A stretch of DNA of 50,000 nucleotides from Candidatus Dormiibacterota bacterium (GCA_027306885.1 DAHUYV010000019.1:1-50000), one strand, 5' to 3'. Shown: positions 41,474 to 49,998, counted from the first letter of the stretch. The notes: a model not told the origin generated them from the sequence alone. Translations and numbers: made by a program.

Positions 41474-42921
41474 ACCTCTCCTTCCTCCAGGACTTCTCCA
41501 CCCTGGGGGTGCTGCTGCTGGGCGCGGTGGTCTGCGCCGCCCTGGAGGTGCTGCAAGACGCGGGCGGGGCGCGCGAACGCCATCTCAGCCGCTGGGCGGC
41601 GCTGGCCTTCCTGCTGCTCGCCTTCCTGGTCAGCATCGGCTTCTGGCGCAGCTCCCTGGGCCCGGCGCCGCCCGATGTCGAGCACGGCAGCTTCCTCATC
41701 GACCGCTTTGCCCTCTTCTTCTACGCGGCCGGCCCGGCGGCAGCGGCCGCCATCGTGCTCTGCGGAGCCGACCTTGAGGCCGAGCTCGAGCTCCACCAGC
41801 CGATGTACCACGCCCTGCTGCTGGTGGCCACCGCCGGGGTGGTGCTGACCGCATCGGCTGCCGATCTCGGCTCCCTGCTGGTGGGGCTGGCGCTGGTGGC
41901 GCTCCCGATGGCGATGGCCCAGGGGCTGCGCAAGATCGATGCCGCCGGCCTTCGCCGGACGGCGCGCTCGGTGACTGTGACCGGCTCCCTGCTGGCCGCT
42001 TTCGCCGCCGGCGAGGCGATCCTGGCGGGGCTGGGGCACGCCACCCAGCTCACCCGGCTCCAGGCGCTGCCACCCAGTGCCCTCCTGGCCGTGGCCGCGC
42101 TCCTACTCGTGGTCGGCTCCGCCGGGCAGCTGGGGGTCTTCCCCCTGACGCGTTGGCGGGCGGGTCAGGGCGAGGCCACCCCCCTCGCGCCGGCCCTCGC
42201 CGGCCTCGCCCTGCTCTCCCTGGCGGTGGCTGCCGCGCTGCTGCGCCTGCTCCCCGGGGCCCTGGGCTCCCAGCCCGGGGGTTGGACCCTGACGGTGAGC
42301 GCGATCGCCGCGGCCACGCTCCTCATCGCCCCGGTCCTGGCCTGGCGCCAGCGCCGCCTGCTGCCGGCGGTGGCCTATCTGCTGGTCGCGCAGGCCGCCC
42401 TCGTGCTGGTGGGGCTGGTGGGCCCGGGACGGCCCGGGACGGCCGCGGTCCTCTACCTCATTCTCGGGCTGGTGCCCATGGTGACCGCGGCTCTGGCGAT
42501 TCTGGGGGCGATGCGCCTGGCGGAGTCGGGGGACGGCCTCTCGGCGATCCGTGGCTTGGCGGCGCGCTCTCCGCTCCAGGGCGGCCTGCTCGCCCTCCTG
42601 CTGGCGGCCCTCGGCGGCCTGCCCCCTTTGGCGTCATTCTTCGCGCGCCTGCTGGTTGTCGAGACGTCGCTGCAGGCCGGGCTGGGGTGGCTGGCGGCGG
42701 TCGCCGTCCTCGCCGCGATCGTCTCGGCCGCGGTCGCCCTGCGCTGGCTGCTGGCGATCCTCGACCTGCACGCTGAAGGACCTCAGCTGGATCGTCCGGG
42801 GCGGGCGACGCTGCTGGGGCTGGCGCTCAGCGCGGCCGCCCTGGCCGGCTTCACGGTGGCGCTGGGCCCGCTCATGGGCATCGCCGCCCGAGCCGCGCTG
42901 GCCCCCCTGGCGGGGCCCTGA
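41470..42921 (+). CDS. NuoN-like antiporter-type membrane protein with missing proton-path residues
   Basis: A 483-residue protein with about 13-14 helices. The motif GLPPLASFFARLLVVETSLQAG matches the NuoN GIPPLAGFFAKF region. The helix-5 Glu of GLELLSLP is Ala (GLALVALPM), the helix-7 Lys of FKIAAVPFHFW is lost (GSAGQLGVFPLTRW), and the helix-8 Lys is Leu in an ALLSLAVAAALLR segment. GTG start at 41470 overlaps the NuoM-like stop. It is last in the cluster and convergent with the aldolase gene 10 bp away. Confidence 0.78.
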   Translation: MNLSFLQDFSTLGVLLLGAVVCAALEVLQDAGGARERHLSRWAALAFLLLAFLVSIGFWRSSLGPAPPDVEHGSFLIDRFALFFYAAGPAAAAAIVLCGADLEAELELHQPMYHALLLVATAGVVLTASAADLGSLLVGLALVALPMAMAQGLRKIDAAGLRRTARSVTVTGSLLAAFAAGEAILAGLGHATQLTRLQALPPSALLAVAALLLVVGSAGQLGVFPLTRWRAGQGEATPLAPALAGLALLSLAVAAALLRLLPGALGSQPGGWTLTVSAIAAATLLIAPVLAWRQRRLLPAVAYLLVAQAALVLVGLVGPGRPGTAAVLYLILGLVPMVTAALAILGAMRLAESGDGLSAIRGLAARSPLQGGLLALLLAALGGLPPLASFFARLLVVETSLQAGLGWLAAVAVLAAIVSAAVALRWLLAILDLHAEGPQLDRPGRATLLGLALSAAALAGFTVALGPLMGIAARAALAPLAGP

Positions 42922-42931
42922 GGGCCCTTCC

Positions 42932-43864
42932 TCAGCCGACCCCGTACTGGGCGAGGATCCGGTGCACCCTCTCGGTCATCGCCATGGCCTGGTCCATGGG
43001 GCGCTGCCACATGTTCCGACCGAAGATGAAGCCGGTGCCGCCGGCGGCCATGCAGTCGTCGATCCTTCCGAGGAGCTCTTCATCGGGCTGCTTGCTCCCG
43101 CCGGCGAAGATCACCAGGGATCGGCCCGCCGAGCGGATCACCCGAGTGAGCATTTCGCGACGGTCCTCGACCAGGGTGTCGTAGGGCGCCGGGGCCGCCG
43201 CGTCGGCATCCCCATGCGCCCTGGGGATGTTGATCTTGATGACGTCTGCCCCCATCTCCGAGGCCACCCGGGCGGCGTAGTCCACTGCGTACAGGCTGTC
43301 CTGGCCGCCCTTCTTGGCGATCGCGGCGCCGCGGGGATAGGCCCAGCAGATCAAGGGCATCCCGTAGCGCTCGCAGGCCTGGCGGACCTCGTTCATCTGC
43401 CGGAGGTCCCGCTCCTGGGCGGGCGAGCCGACGTAACAGGTGTAGCCGACCGCCGCCGCCCCCAGCCGCACGGCATCCTCGACCGAGGCGGTCAGAGGTG
43501 AGAAGGCGTCCTCGGAGCTGGGGACGTTGGTCCGGCCGTTGATCTTGAGCACCAGCGGCAGTCGCCCCGCGTACCGGGACTGGTAGCGCTGGGCCAGACC
43601 GATCTGCAACGCGATGCCCGAGTACCGGCCCTGCAGCGCCAGCTGGCACTGGAACTCCGGGTCCAGCGCCGGAGGGTTGGCGAAGAAGTCCACCGGCCCA
43701 TGCTCCAGGCCCTGGTCGACGGGCAGCAGCAGAAGGGTCCCGTTGGCGGGGCCGTGCTCGTACAGGAGGCTGTGCAGGCGGGCCCTCTTGCCCTGGGATA
43801 GGGACATGTCGTCCAGGGTGGTCCGGGTCGGGGCGGTGGTGGGTCGGCTGGCGGTGATGCTCAT
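42932..43864 (-). CDS. Class I fructose-bisphosphate aldolase, archaeal/DhnA type
   Basis: A 310-residue Schiff-base aldolase of the FBA class IB group (DhnA-like), acting in glycolysis or gluconeogenesis. LLLPVDQGLEHGPVDFF near residue 45 is the N-terminal signature, the Schiff-base Lys is in GADVIKINIPR (near 208), and IFAGGSKQPDEEL and GTGFIFGRNMWQ form the phosphate site. TAACCT lies 6 nt before the ATG. Some relatives make aromatic precursors (ADH synthase), but this length and motif set favour FBA. Confidence 0.9.
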   Translation of the reverse strand: MSITASRPTTAPTRTTLDDMSLSQGKRARLHSLLYEHGPANGTLLLLPVDQGLEHGPVDFFANPPALDPEFQCQLALQGRYSGIALQIGLAQRYQSRYAGRLPLVLKINGRTNVPSSEDAFSPLTASVEDAVRLGAAAVGYTCYVGSPAQERDLRQMNEVRQACERYGMPLICWAYPRGAAIAKKGGQDSLYAVDYAARVASEMGADVIKINIPRAHGDADAAAPAPYDTLVEDRREMLTRVIRSAGRSLVIFAGGSKQPDEELLGRIDDCMAAGGTGFIFGRNMWQRPMDQAMAMTERVHRILAQYGVG

Positions 43865-43870
43865 GACCTG

Positions 43871-43876
43871 AGGTTA
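43871..43876 (-). promoter_or_regulatory. -10 element of the aldolase gene, leaderless spacing
   Basis: TAACCT on the minus strand, 6 nt before the ATG at 43864. Confidence 0.42.
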
Positions 43877-43915
43877 CAACGTCGCATCGGCGACTGGGGC
43901 CAGTCGCTCGACGGC

Positions 43916-43921
43916 CATAAT
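43916..43921 (+). promoter_or_regulatory. -10 element of the ABC exporter genes, leaderless spacing
   Basis: CATAAT, 7 nt before the GTG at 43929. Confidence 0.4.
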
Positions 43922-43928
43922 CGCAGCC

Positions 43929-44717
43929 GTGTCCGAGCACACGACCGCTTTGGCGGCGGTCCAGTTCGAGGCCGTCGGCAAGGACTTCGAGGACCGGGCA
44001 GCGGTGGCCGAGCTGAACCTCGAGCTGGCGCCGGGGGAGCTGTTCGGCCTGATCGGGCCCAACGGCGCCGGGAAGACCACCACCATAAAGATGGCGGTGG
44101 GGCTGCTGAGGCCCACCCGCGGGCGGATTCTCGTTTGCGGGCACGACGTTCAGCTGGAGGGCGGCGCCGCCCGGCGCCATCTCGGCTACGTTCCCGACAG
44201 CGCCCCTTTGTACGAGAAGCTCACCGGTGGGGAGATGCTGGAGCTGGCCAGCGACCTGCATGGAGTGAGTCGGGAGCGCCGACGCCGGCGCATCCCGGCC
44301 CTGCTGGAGGCGCTGGACCTCGGCCCCGCCGCCGGCCAGTTGGTGCACTCGTACTCCCGCGGGATGCGCCAGAAGCTCGCCCTCTGCGCCGCTCTGATTC
44401 ACGACCCGGAGGTGATCTTCCTCGACGAACCGACTGTCGGCCTCGACCCCAGGGCCGCCCGTCAGCTCCGGGTCATGCTCCGCGCCCTCTGCGCCACCGG
44501 CCACGCCGTCTTCCTCAGCACCCACGCCCTGGAGGTGGCCAGCGCCCTCTGCGACCGGGTGGGGATCTTCTCGGCCGGACGCCTTGTGGCGGAGGGGACC
44601 GTGGAGGAGCTGGCCGGGAGGTCAACTGGAGGCGCCGGGCTGGAGGCGGCGTTCATGCAGGCCACCGGTGCCGAGGATCAGGACGCCGCGAGCCTGATCG
44701 CGGCCCTCTCCGCCTGA
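43929..44717 (+). CDS. ABC transporter ATP-binding protein
   Basis: A 262-residue ABC ATPase of the exporter type. Walker A GPNGAGKTTTIKM (about residues 39-51), the ABC signature YSRGMRQKLALCAALIHDPE, Walker B VIFLDEP, the D-loop GLDPRA and switch His in LSTHALEVA are all present. It pairs with the following membrane protein, 1 nt apart. Substrate unknown. The start is GTG with leaderless spacing. Confidence 0.92.
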   Translation: MSEHTTALAAVQFEAVGKDFEDRAAVAELNLELAPGELFGLIGPNGAGKTTTIKMAVGLLRPTRGRILVCGHDVQLEGGAARRHLGYVPDSAPLYEKLTGGEMLELASDLHGVSRERRRRRIPALLEALDLGPAAGQLVHSYSRGMRQKLALCAALIHDPEVIFLDEPTVGLDPRAARQLRVMLRALCATGHAVFLSTHALEVASALCDRVGIFSAGRLVAEGTVEELAGRSTGGAGLEAAFMQATGAEDQDAASLIAALSA

Positions 44718-44718
44718 G

Positions 44719-46353
44719 ATGGCGGGTCTCGCGCCGGTCCTGCGCCGGGTCGGGCGCGTATCGCCCGCCGGTGCACAGCTTGAGGGGCTGATCCGGGCCT
44801 CATTGCGCGGAACCCGGAACTCGTCGTGGCGGATGGGCCCCGGTCGGCGCGTGACCACAGTCCTGCTTCCGCCCGGGGTTGCGGTGGCGTGGGCGGCCCT
44901 GGTCCCCACTGCCGAGCGCCTTCTTTCCCCGGTTCATCCCGCTCAGCTGACGGAGGCCCTCGCCACCATCGCGGCCCTCCTCTGCCTGTTCACCCTGGCC
45001 AGTTCGGTGAGCTTCGCCCTGGCGTCCCTCTACTTCTCTCGAGACGTGGAATGGCTCCTCGCCACACCGGTCAGCGCCCGGGTCTTCATCACCCACCGCC
45101 TGCTGTCCCAGCTGGCCCTCGGGGCGACCGTCGGTGCCCTCGTGGGCGGCCCCGCCGTGGTCGGCGCCGCCCTGCGCTACCACGACCCGCTGCTGATCGC
45201 GGTGGCGGCGGTGGACCTGCCCGCCCTCCTGCTGGTCCCGATGGCGCTGGCGGTTCTGGCCGTGGTCCTGGTGGTGCGCCTGGTGCCGGCCCGCAGGGTG
45301 CGCGACGCTGCGGCGGTGCTGGTGGCCTTGGTCGGTTTCGGGGTGGCGGCGGTGGACCTGTCGGCCGCCTTCGGCGGGTCCCGGGCAGCCACGCTCACCG
45401 TGGACCAGTTCCGGCACGGGCTGGGGACGCCGGCCTGGCTGCCACCCAGCTGGGCGGCGCACAGCCTGGAGGCGGCGGCGGCCGGGCACTGGGGCCAAGC
45501 CCTCTGGCCAACCCTGGGACTGCTGACCCTGGCAGCGCTGGTGGTGCCCGGGTCGGTCTTCCTGGCCGGGCCCGCCCTGCGAGAAGGGTGGTTCCGCTCC
45601 CAGCACGCTCCATCCCGAAGCCGGTCTCTCGGCCAGAGCCGGCGCCTGCCCCCGGCGCTGGCGGTGCTCCGAAAGGACTGGAGGATCCTTCGCCGCGATC
45701 CGGGTCAGCTGATCCAGCTGCTTCTGCCCATCGGGCTGTTTGCCGTGTACCTCCTCTCACCCCGGGGCGGTTCCGCCCTCTTCCGCGACTTCCCCGCTTG
45801 GTACGGTCCGCTGACCACCGCCGCCTTCGCCGCCCTCTTCGCCACCAGCGGGATCGGGCTGCGCGCGGTCGGCTCCGAGGGCCGGCAGCTCTGGTGCGTG
45901 CGCAGCTCGCCCATGCGGGCGAGGGACCTACTGCTCAGCAAGAGCCTGTTGCCGGCGCTGATCTCGGTCGCGGCCAGCCTGGTCCTCCTCCTGGCCACCG
46001 AGCTGCGGCAGGGAATGGGCCTGGCGGAAGTCGAGGTGTCGGCGGCGCTCCTCTGCTTTCTGGTCCTGGGCCTGGCGGGCCTGGCCACCGGGCTGGGGGC
46101 CGCCTGGCCCCGGCTGGACTGGACCGATCCCCGGCGGTCGGTGGGCATCTGGCTGGCCATCACCTTCATGGTTGTCGGTTCCGCCTACATAGCGGTCTGC
46201 GTGGTGGCCTTCACCCTTCCCCTCCTGCTCGCCGGAATCCCCCTTTGGCTGCGGCTGGCGTTGGCTCTGCTCACCTGTGCGCTCTGCGCCACGCTGGCCG
46301 CCGGGGGAGCGCTGCGCGCCGGCACCCGCCGCCTCGCCGGCCTTGACCTCTGA
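44719..46353 (+). CDS. ABC transporter permease (ABC-2-like exporter subunit)
   Basis: A 544-residue membrane protein with about 12 helices. The VSFALASLYFSRDVEWLLATPVSARVFITHRLL region resembles large bacterial ABC-2-type exporter subunits (PF16949 group), where a cytoplasmic loop contacts the ATPase. The second half repeats the pattern (RAVGSEGRQLWCVRSSPMRARDLLLSKSLL), so the protein looks internally duplicated. It forms an exporter with the ATPase upstream. Confidence 0.83.
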   Translation: MAGLAPVLRRVGRVSPAGAQLEGLIRASLRGTRNSSWRMGPGRRVTTVLLPPGVAVAWAALVPTAERLLSPVHPAQLTEALATIAALLCLFTLASSVSFALASLYFSRDVEWLLATPVSARVFITHRLLSQLALGATVGALVGGPAVVGAALRYHDPLLIAVAAVDLPALLLVPMALAVLAVVLVVRLVPARRVRDAAAVLVALVGFGVAAVDLSAAFGGSRAATLTVDQFRHGLGTPAWLPPSWAAHSLEAAAAGHWGQALWPTLGLLTLAALVVPGSVFLAGPALREGWFRSQHAPSRSRSLGQSRRLPPALAVLRKDWRILRRDPGQLIQLLLPIGLFAVYLLSPRGGSALFRDFPAWYGPLTTAAFAALFATSGIGLRAVGSEGRQLWCVRSSPMRARDLLLSKSLLPALISVAASLVLLLATELRQGMGLAEVEVSAALLCFLVLGLAGLATGLGAAWPRLDWTDPRRSVGIWLAITFMVVGSAYIAVCVVAFTLPLLLAGIPLWLRLALALLTCALCATLAAGGALRAGTRRLAGLDL

Positions 46354-46436
46354 TCGACCGGGCCCGCCGAGGGCATCCTCCGCCCCGCCGGGGCGGACCC
46401 CGCCGGGCGGATGGAGGGACCGGCGGCGCCGAGCTG

Positions 46437-46442
46437 TAGAAT
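46437..46442 (+). promoter_or_regulatory. -10 element of the SRP RNA gene
   Basis: TAGAAT, about 5 nt before the start of the closing helix of the RNA. Confidence 0.45.
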
Positions 46443-46446
46443 CGGC

Positions 46447-46719
46447 GTGATCGCGCTAGATGGGGAGTTAGCGGTGCCCTGTACCCGCAATCCGCTGCAG
46501 CGGGGTCGAACTCCCCTCCTAGGGGGGGCGTTTCCGGGTCAGCTCCGATCATCTGGGTGCCGACGGCCGGGTCCGGCGCGGCCAGTCACCGCCAACCCCG
46601 TCAGGTCCGGAAGGAAGCAGCGGCACGCGGAGCGACTGGGGTGCCGTCGGGCTCCCCGGCCCGAGCCCAGGGGTCGGTCGGCGCCGGGGGCGTCTTCACA
46701 AAGAGGGGTGCGCGATCAT
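46447..46719 (+). ncRNA. ffs: Signal recognition particle RNA, large (Alu-containing) type
   Basis: The universal SRP domain IV motif GTCAGGTCCGGAAGGAAGCA is at 46599-46618, within a stem flanked by CCAGTC and GACTGG. The 5' part has Alu-type elements (GGTGCCCTGTACCCGC). A closing helix, TGATCGCGC (46448-46456) with GCGCGATCA (46710-46718), gives perfect 9 bp pairing and a length of about 271 nt, equal to the large SRP RNA of Bacillus-type bacteria. It is followed 12 nt later by dnaX. Confidence 0.9.
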
Positions 46720-46730
46720 CTTCTGGCCAA

Positions 46731-48311
46731 GTGAAGTCGATTAGACAGAGCCTCTACCTCAAGTACCGGCCGCAGCTCTTCTCCGAGTTGGTGGGCCAGG
46801 AGGTGGTGGCGCGCACCCTGCGCCACGCGGTGCGCGAGCGGCACCTCAGCCACGCCTACCTCTTCACCGGGGTGAGGGGCACCGGCAAGACCAGCGCCGC
46901 CCGGATCTTGGCCCGGGCGATCAACTGCCTCCAGCCTGAGGACGGCGAGCCCTGCCAGCGGTGCAGCGCCTGTCAGGTGATAGGCGAGGGTCGCAGCCTT
47001 GACGTGATCGAGATCGACGCCGCCACCAACCGGGGGATCGACGAGATCCGCGACCTGCGCGAGCGGGCGCAGTTCCTGCCCAGTGAACTGGGCACCAAGG
47101 TGTACATCATCGACGAGGCGCACATGCTCACCAACGAGGCCGGCAACGCCTTCCTCAAGACCCTGGAAGAGCCCCCGGCCCACGCCTGCTTCATCCTGGC
47201 CACCACCGAGCCCCAGCGCCTCAGTGAGACGATCCTCTCCCGTTGCCAGCGCTTCGACTTCCGGCGCATCCCGGCCGCCGCCATGTCGGCGCACCTGATG
47301 GAGATCTGTCGTCAAGAGCAGGTCCAAACCACCTCCACGGTCATGGACCTTGTGGCCGAGGCCGGGGCTGGCTCGCTTCGCGACGCCGAATCGTTGCTGG
47401 ACCGGCTGTTGGGGCTGGGCGAGGGCATCCTGGATCTGGCGGTGGTTCGCTCCGCCCTGGGGATGGCCGACCCGGAGGCTGTGACCAGCCTGGCCGAGGC
47501 GCTGTGGCGCCGCGACGCGGCGGCGGCGTGGGTCCGCCTCCGGGACCTGGAAGGCTACGGGGTTGACCCTCGGCAACTGCTGCGGGCGCTGGGCGCCCAT
47601 GCCCGCGCCCGCTACTGGGAGGAGTTGGAGGGAAGGGGGAGCCCGGCCGCCTGGCTGAGCTTGATGGAGGCCTGTGCCGACGGGGGGCAGCAGCTCCGTC
47701 GGGCGGACGACCCTTGGATGTCCCTGGAGGTGATCCTGCTCCGGCAGGCGGCCAGTTCCCCGGAGCCGGCGGCCCTGGCCACCACTCCGACGCCCTCCAC
47801 CCCGACCGCCGCTCCCCGGCCACCCGCCGTGCCCTCGCCGTCCGCCTCGGTGACACCCTCTCCACCGTCCCCCCCTCGGCCGGCTTCGACGCCGAACCCC
47901 CCGGCTCCGCCCCCTCCCGAGCTTCTGCCCGCTCCCCCTGGCCCCGCGGTGGACCCGGAATGGAGGGCAGCGTGGGAGCGGGTCGTGGAGTGGGCACGGC
48001 AGCACCACGTGCCCTTCCACGCTCTGGTCCGCGACACCGCCCCGGTGGGGCTGCGCGATGGCACCCTGGTCATCGAGGTCCGGTACGAGTGGCACCTGGG
48101 ACAGCTCAGTTCGCCCGCCAACCGCGAGCTCATGCAGCAGGCGCTGCGCGAGGTGACCGGGGAGCCCTTGGCGGTGACCCTGGTTCTGGCGGGCGCAGCA
48201 CCAGCCCCCCCGGATGGGGGAGGGGGCCGCGGAGGGGGCGGGCTGGCCGCCGCCCTGAAGCACTTCCCGGGAAGCACGGTTCGGAAGGTGGACTTCCTCG
48301 ATCCCCGCTGA
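46731..48311 (+). CDS. dnaX: DNA polymerase III subunits gamma/tau
   Basis: A 526-residue clamp-loader ATPase. The start LYLKYRPQLFSELVGQ and Walker A GVRGTGKTSAARILARA (about residues 43-59) are followed by a four-Cys zinc module (CQRCSACQV after NC), then VYIIDEAHMLTNEAGNAF and SRCQRFDFRRI. A Pro-rich linker of about 75 residues joins a C-terminal domain. No A-rich slippery site for making a short gamma form is seen. GTG start at 46731, 12 nt after the SRP RNA; an upstream in-frame extension would cross the RNA gene. Confidence 0.95.
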   Translation: MKSIRQSLYLKYRPQLFSELVGQEVVARTLRHAVRERHLSHAYLFTGVRGTGKTSAARILARAINCLQPEDGEPCQRCSACQVIGEGRSLDVIEIDAATNRGIDEIRDLRERAQFLPSELGTKVYIIDEAHMLTNEAGNAFLKTLEEPPAHACFILATTEPQRLSETILSRCQRFDFRRIPAAAMSAHLMEICRQEQVQTTSTVMDLVAEAGAGSLRDAESLLDRLLGLGEGILDLAVVRSALGMADPEAVTSLAEALWRRDAAAAWVRLRDLEGYGVDPRQLLRALGAHARARYWEELEGRGSPAAWLSLMEACADGGQQLRRADDPWMSLEVILLRQAASSPEPAALATTPTPSTPTAAPRPPAVPSPSASVTPSPPSPPRPASTPNPPAPPPPELLPAPPGPAVDPEWRAAWERVVEWARQHHVPFHALVRDTAPVGLRDGTLVIEVRYEWHLGQLSSPANRELMQQALREVTGEPLAVTLVLAGAAPAPPDGGGGRGGGGLAAALKHFPGSTVRKVDFLDPR

Positions 48312-48327
48312 CCGTCGCACGCGGCCC

Positions 48328-48333
48328 TAGAAT
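48328..48333 (+). promoter_or_regulatory. -10 element between dnaX and ybaB
   Basis: TAGAAT, 29 nt before the ybaB GTG, which has GAGGAG upstream. Confidence 0.4.
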
Positions 48334-48362
48334 GAGCCTCGCTTTGAGAGGAGCAGAGAGAA

Positions 48363-48680
48363 GTGCCGCAGCTTAATCCGCGCCAGCTTCGCCAGCTCCA
48401 GCAGAACATGGCCCGTCAGTGGGAACAGGCTCAGGATGCCCTGGCCACCCAGGAGGTCGAGGGCTCTGCCGGAGGGGGAGCCGTCACCGTGCGCTGCAAC
48501 GGTCAGCAGCGGGTCACCTCGGTCACCGTGGACCCAGCCATCCTCGAGGAGGGCGCCGAGCTGGTGGGCGACCTCATGCAGGCGGCCGTGAACGACGCGC
48601 TCGAACGATCCCGAGATCTCGCAGCCCGCTCCATGGAGGCGCTTCTGCCACCGGGAATGCTGCCCCCCGGGGTGCGCTGA
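48363..48680 (+). CDS. ybaB: YbaB/EbfC family nucleoid-associated protein
   Basis: A 105-residue DNA-binding dimer. Its pattern is an N-terminal helix of Gln-rich repeats (QLRQLQQNMARQWEQAQ), a central VRCNGQQRVTSVTVDPAILEE strand region and a C-terminal helix (LMQAAVNDALERSRDLA). Located between dnaX and recR as in most bacteria. The start is GTG. Confidence 0.92.
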   Translation: MPQLNPRQLRQLQQNMARQWEQAQDALATQEVEGSAGGGAVTVRCNGQQRVTSVTVDPAILEEGAELVGDLMQAAVNDALERSRDLAARSMEALLPPGMLPPGVR

Positions 48681-48708
48681 CACTGGCCTCGCCCAGGGCG
48701 GCCTGAAG

Positions 48709-49314
48709 TTGGGCCTCTTGCCCGCGCCGGTGGAGCGGCTGGCCGAGGAGTTCGCCCGCTTCCCCGGGATCGGGCCCAAGACCGCGCAGCGCCTGGCTTT
48801 CCACGCCGCCTCCAGGGTCCCGCCGGCGGTGCTGGATGGTCTGGCCGCCGCCATCACCGCGACCGCTGCCACGGTCACCCCCTGCCCGGTGTGCTTCTTC
48901 CTCAGTGACGAGGGGCAGCTCTGCGCGGTGTGTCGGCAGCCAACGCGTGATCGTCAGCTGATCTGCGTGGTGGAGGAGCCGGGGGACGTACTGGCAATCG
49001 AGCGCACCGGGGAGTTCCGCGGCCTCTACCACGTGCTCGGGGCCGCCCTGTCACCCCTCGACGGGGTGGGGCCCAACGACCTCCACTGCCAGGAGTTGCT
49101 GGACCGGGTTGCGGCGGGCGGCGTCAAGGAGGTGATCCTGGCGACCGACTCCGACCTGGAGGGGGAGGCCACCGCCACTTACCTGCTCCGCCGCCTGGAG
49201 GGGCTGGACGTCCAGGTGACCCGGCTGGCCCACGGCCTGCCGATGGGTGGCGAGCTCGCCTACGCCGACGAGCGGACGGTGGCTCGGGCGTTCTCCGGTC
49301 GGCGTCAGGCCTGA
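48709..49314 (+). CDS. recR: Recombination protein RecR
   Basis: A 201-residue repair protein that acts with RecFO at gaps. It shows the helix-hairpin-helix FARFPGIGPKTAQRLAFH, a zinc finger (CPVCFFLSDEGQLCAVC) and a Toprim domain (LICVVEEPGDVLAIERTGEF, then EVILATDSDLEGEATATYL). The start is TTG. The 3' end overlaps the transposase remnant on the other strand. Confidence 0.95.
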   Translation: MGLLPAPVERLAEEFARFPGIGPKTAQRLAFHAASRVPPAVLDGLAAAITATAATVTPCPVCFFLSDEGQLCAVCRQPTRDRQLICVVEEPGDVLAIERTGEFRGLYHVLGAALSPLDGVGPNDLHCQELLDRVAAGGVKEVILATDSDLEGEATATYLLRRLEGLDVQVTRLAHGLPMGGELAYADERTVARAFSGRRQA

Positions 49315-49690
49315 GGCGGCCGAGGAGCTGGGCCGGCCGCCCCGGGGGTGAGCAGGCTGCTCTCGATCCCTGGAGAGCGGGCCGCAGTCACGGCAGGGGT
49401 CGTGGGCGCGGCGGAGGTGGACCGGGACGGGGACGGTGCCCGCAGTCTCGGGTCGATAGACCCGGACGTTGGCCAGGCTGGCAGTTCCGCGGTCAACCTG
49501 CGGGCCGCAACGCCCGACGGCCCGTTCCAGCCCCCGCTCCAGCCGGGCGCCTTCCAACTTCCGAAGGGCGGTACGCATCACCAGCCTGGCCACCTCGAGG
49601 CGTGGCCGGAGAGGTCTTGCAGATGGATCGCCGCCAGCCGGCTGGGCTGGGCCACCTCCTCTTGGAACTCCGCCCGGATCGCTTCACCGG
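49305..49690 (-). pseudogene. Decayed ISKra4-like transposase fragment
   Basis: Reading the minus strand with at least two frame changes gives pieces of an ISKra4-type transposase N-terminus: AIRAEFQEEV, then LVMRTALRKLEGARLERGLE, then the treble-clef-like TVPVPVHLRRAHDPCRDCGPLSRDRE followed by SSLLTPG in another frame. Normally TVLGPVxLRRAYYxCxxCGxGxxPRDRxLGLxPG is in one frame. The catalytic part is missing. It ends against the recR 3' end. Confidence 0.55.
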
Positions 49691-49998
49691 GCTTCCCATT
49701 GGACGTCCGGGGCGGCCTCCTGGGGGTGGGCAAGTTGCCGCGCTTCACAGATCTGCTCGTTGACCTCCACGATCTGCTCGACCACCGCCTTGAAGCGCTT
49801 GTAGCTGTCCACCTCGCGCCTGGTCTTCTCCAGCGCCGGCCCGGGCGGCACCGCCCGGGTCACGGTCCTGCCCTGTACCGACTTGGTCAGAAGGTGGATC
49901 GGACCGTGCCCGGGGTGCCCGGGGACCGCGCATGCGCAGCCGGGCCTGCCGCAGCGCCGGTAGGAGGCCGTCAAGCTGCCGCGCCTGAAGTCGCCCAC
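49684..49998 (-). CDS. DUF6788 family protein (IS-associated; may start beyond window)
   Basis: A 104-residue protein with RRGSLTASYRRCGRPGCACAVPG and HGPIHLLTKSVQGRT, then a coiled helix VDSYKRFKAVVEQIVEVNEQICEA. This is typical of the small DUF6788 ORFs that precede ISKra4-like transposases. A GTG at 49998 allows a start in the window, but the true start may lie outside. Function unknown. Confidence 0.65.
   Translation of the reverse strand: MGDFRRGSLTASYRRCGRPGCACAVPGHPGHGPIHLLTKSVQGRTVTRAVPPGPALEKTRREVDSYKRFKAVVEQIVEVNEQICEARQLAHPQEAAPDVQWEAR

Noticed and set aside
36931-42921. Cluster as an Mrp-type Na+/H+ antiporter
   Set aside because: Order is J-K-L-M-N with NuoJ- and NuoK-sized genes first and three Nuo-type large subunits; MrpB, E, F and G-like genes are not present.
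36931-42921. Cluster as simple pseudogenes of complex I
   Set aside because: All five frames are long, intact and tightly overlapped, and hydrophobic helices are kept; random decay would leave stops and frameshifts.
46716-48320. A 534-codon open frame opposite dnaX
   Set aside because: Antisense shadow of a certain dnaX gene; no domain recognised.
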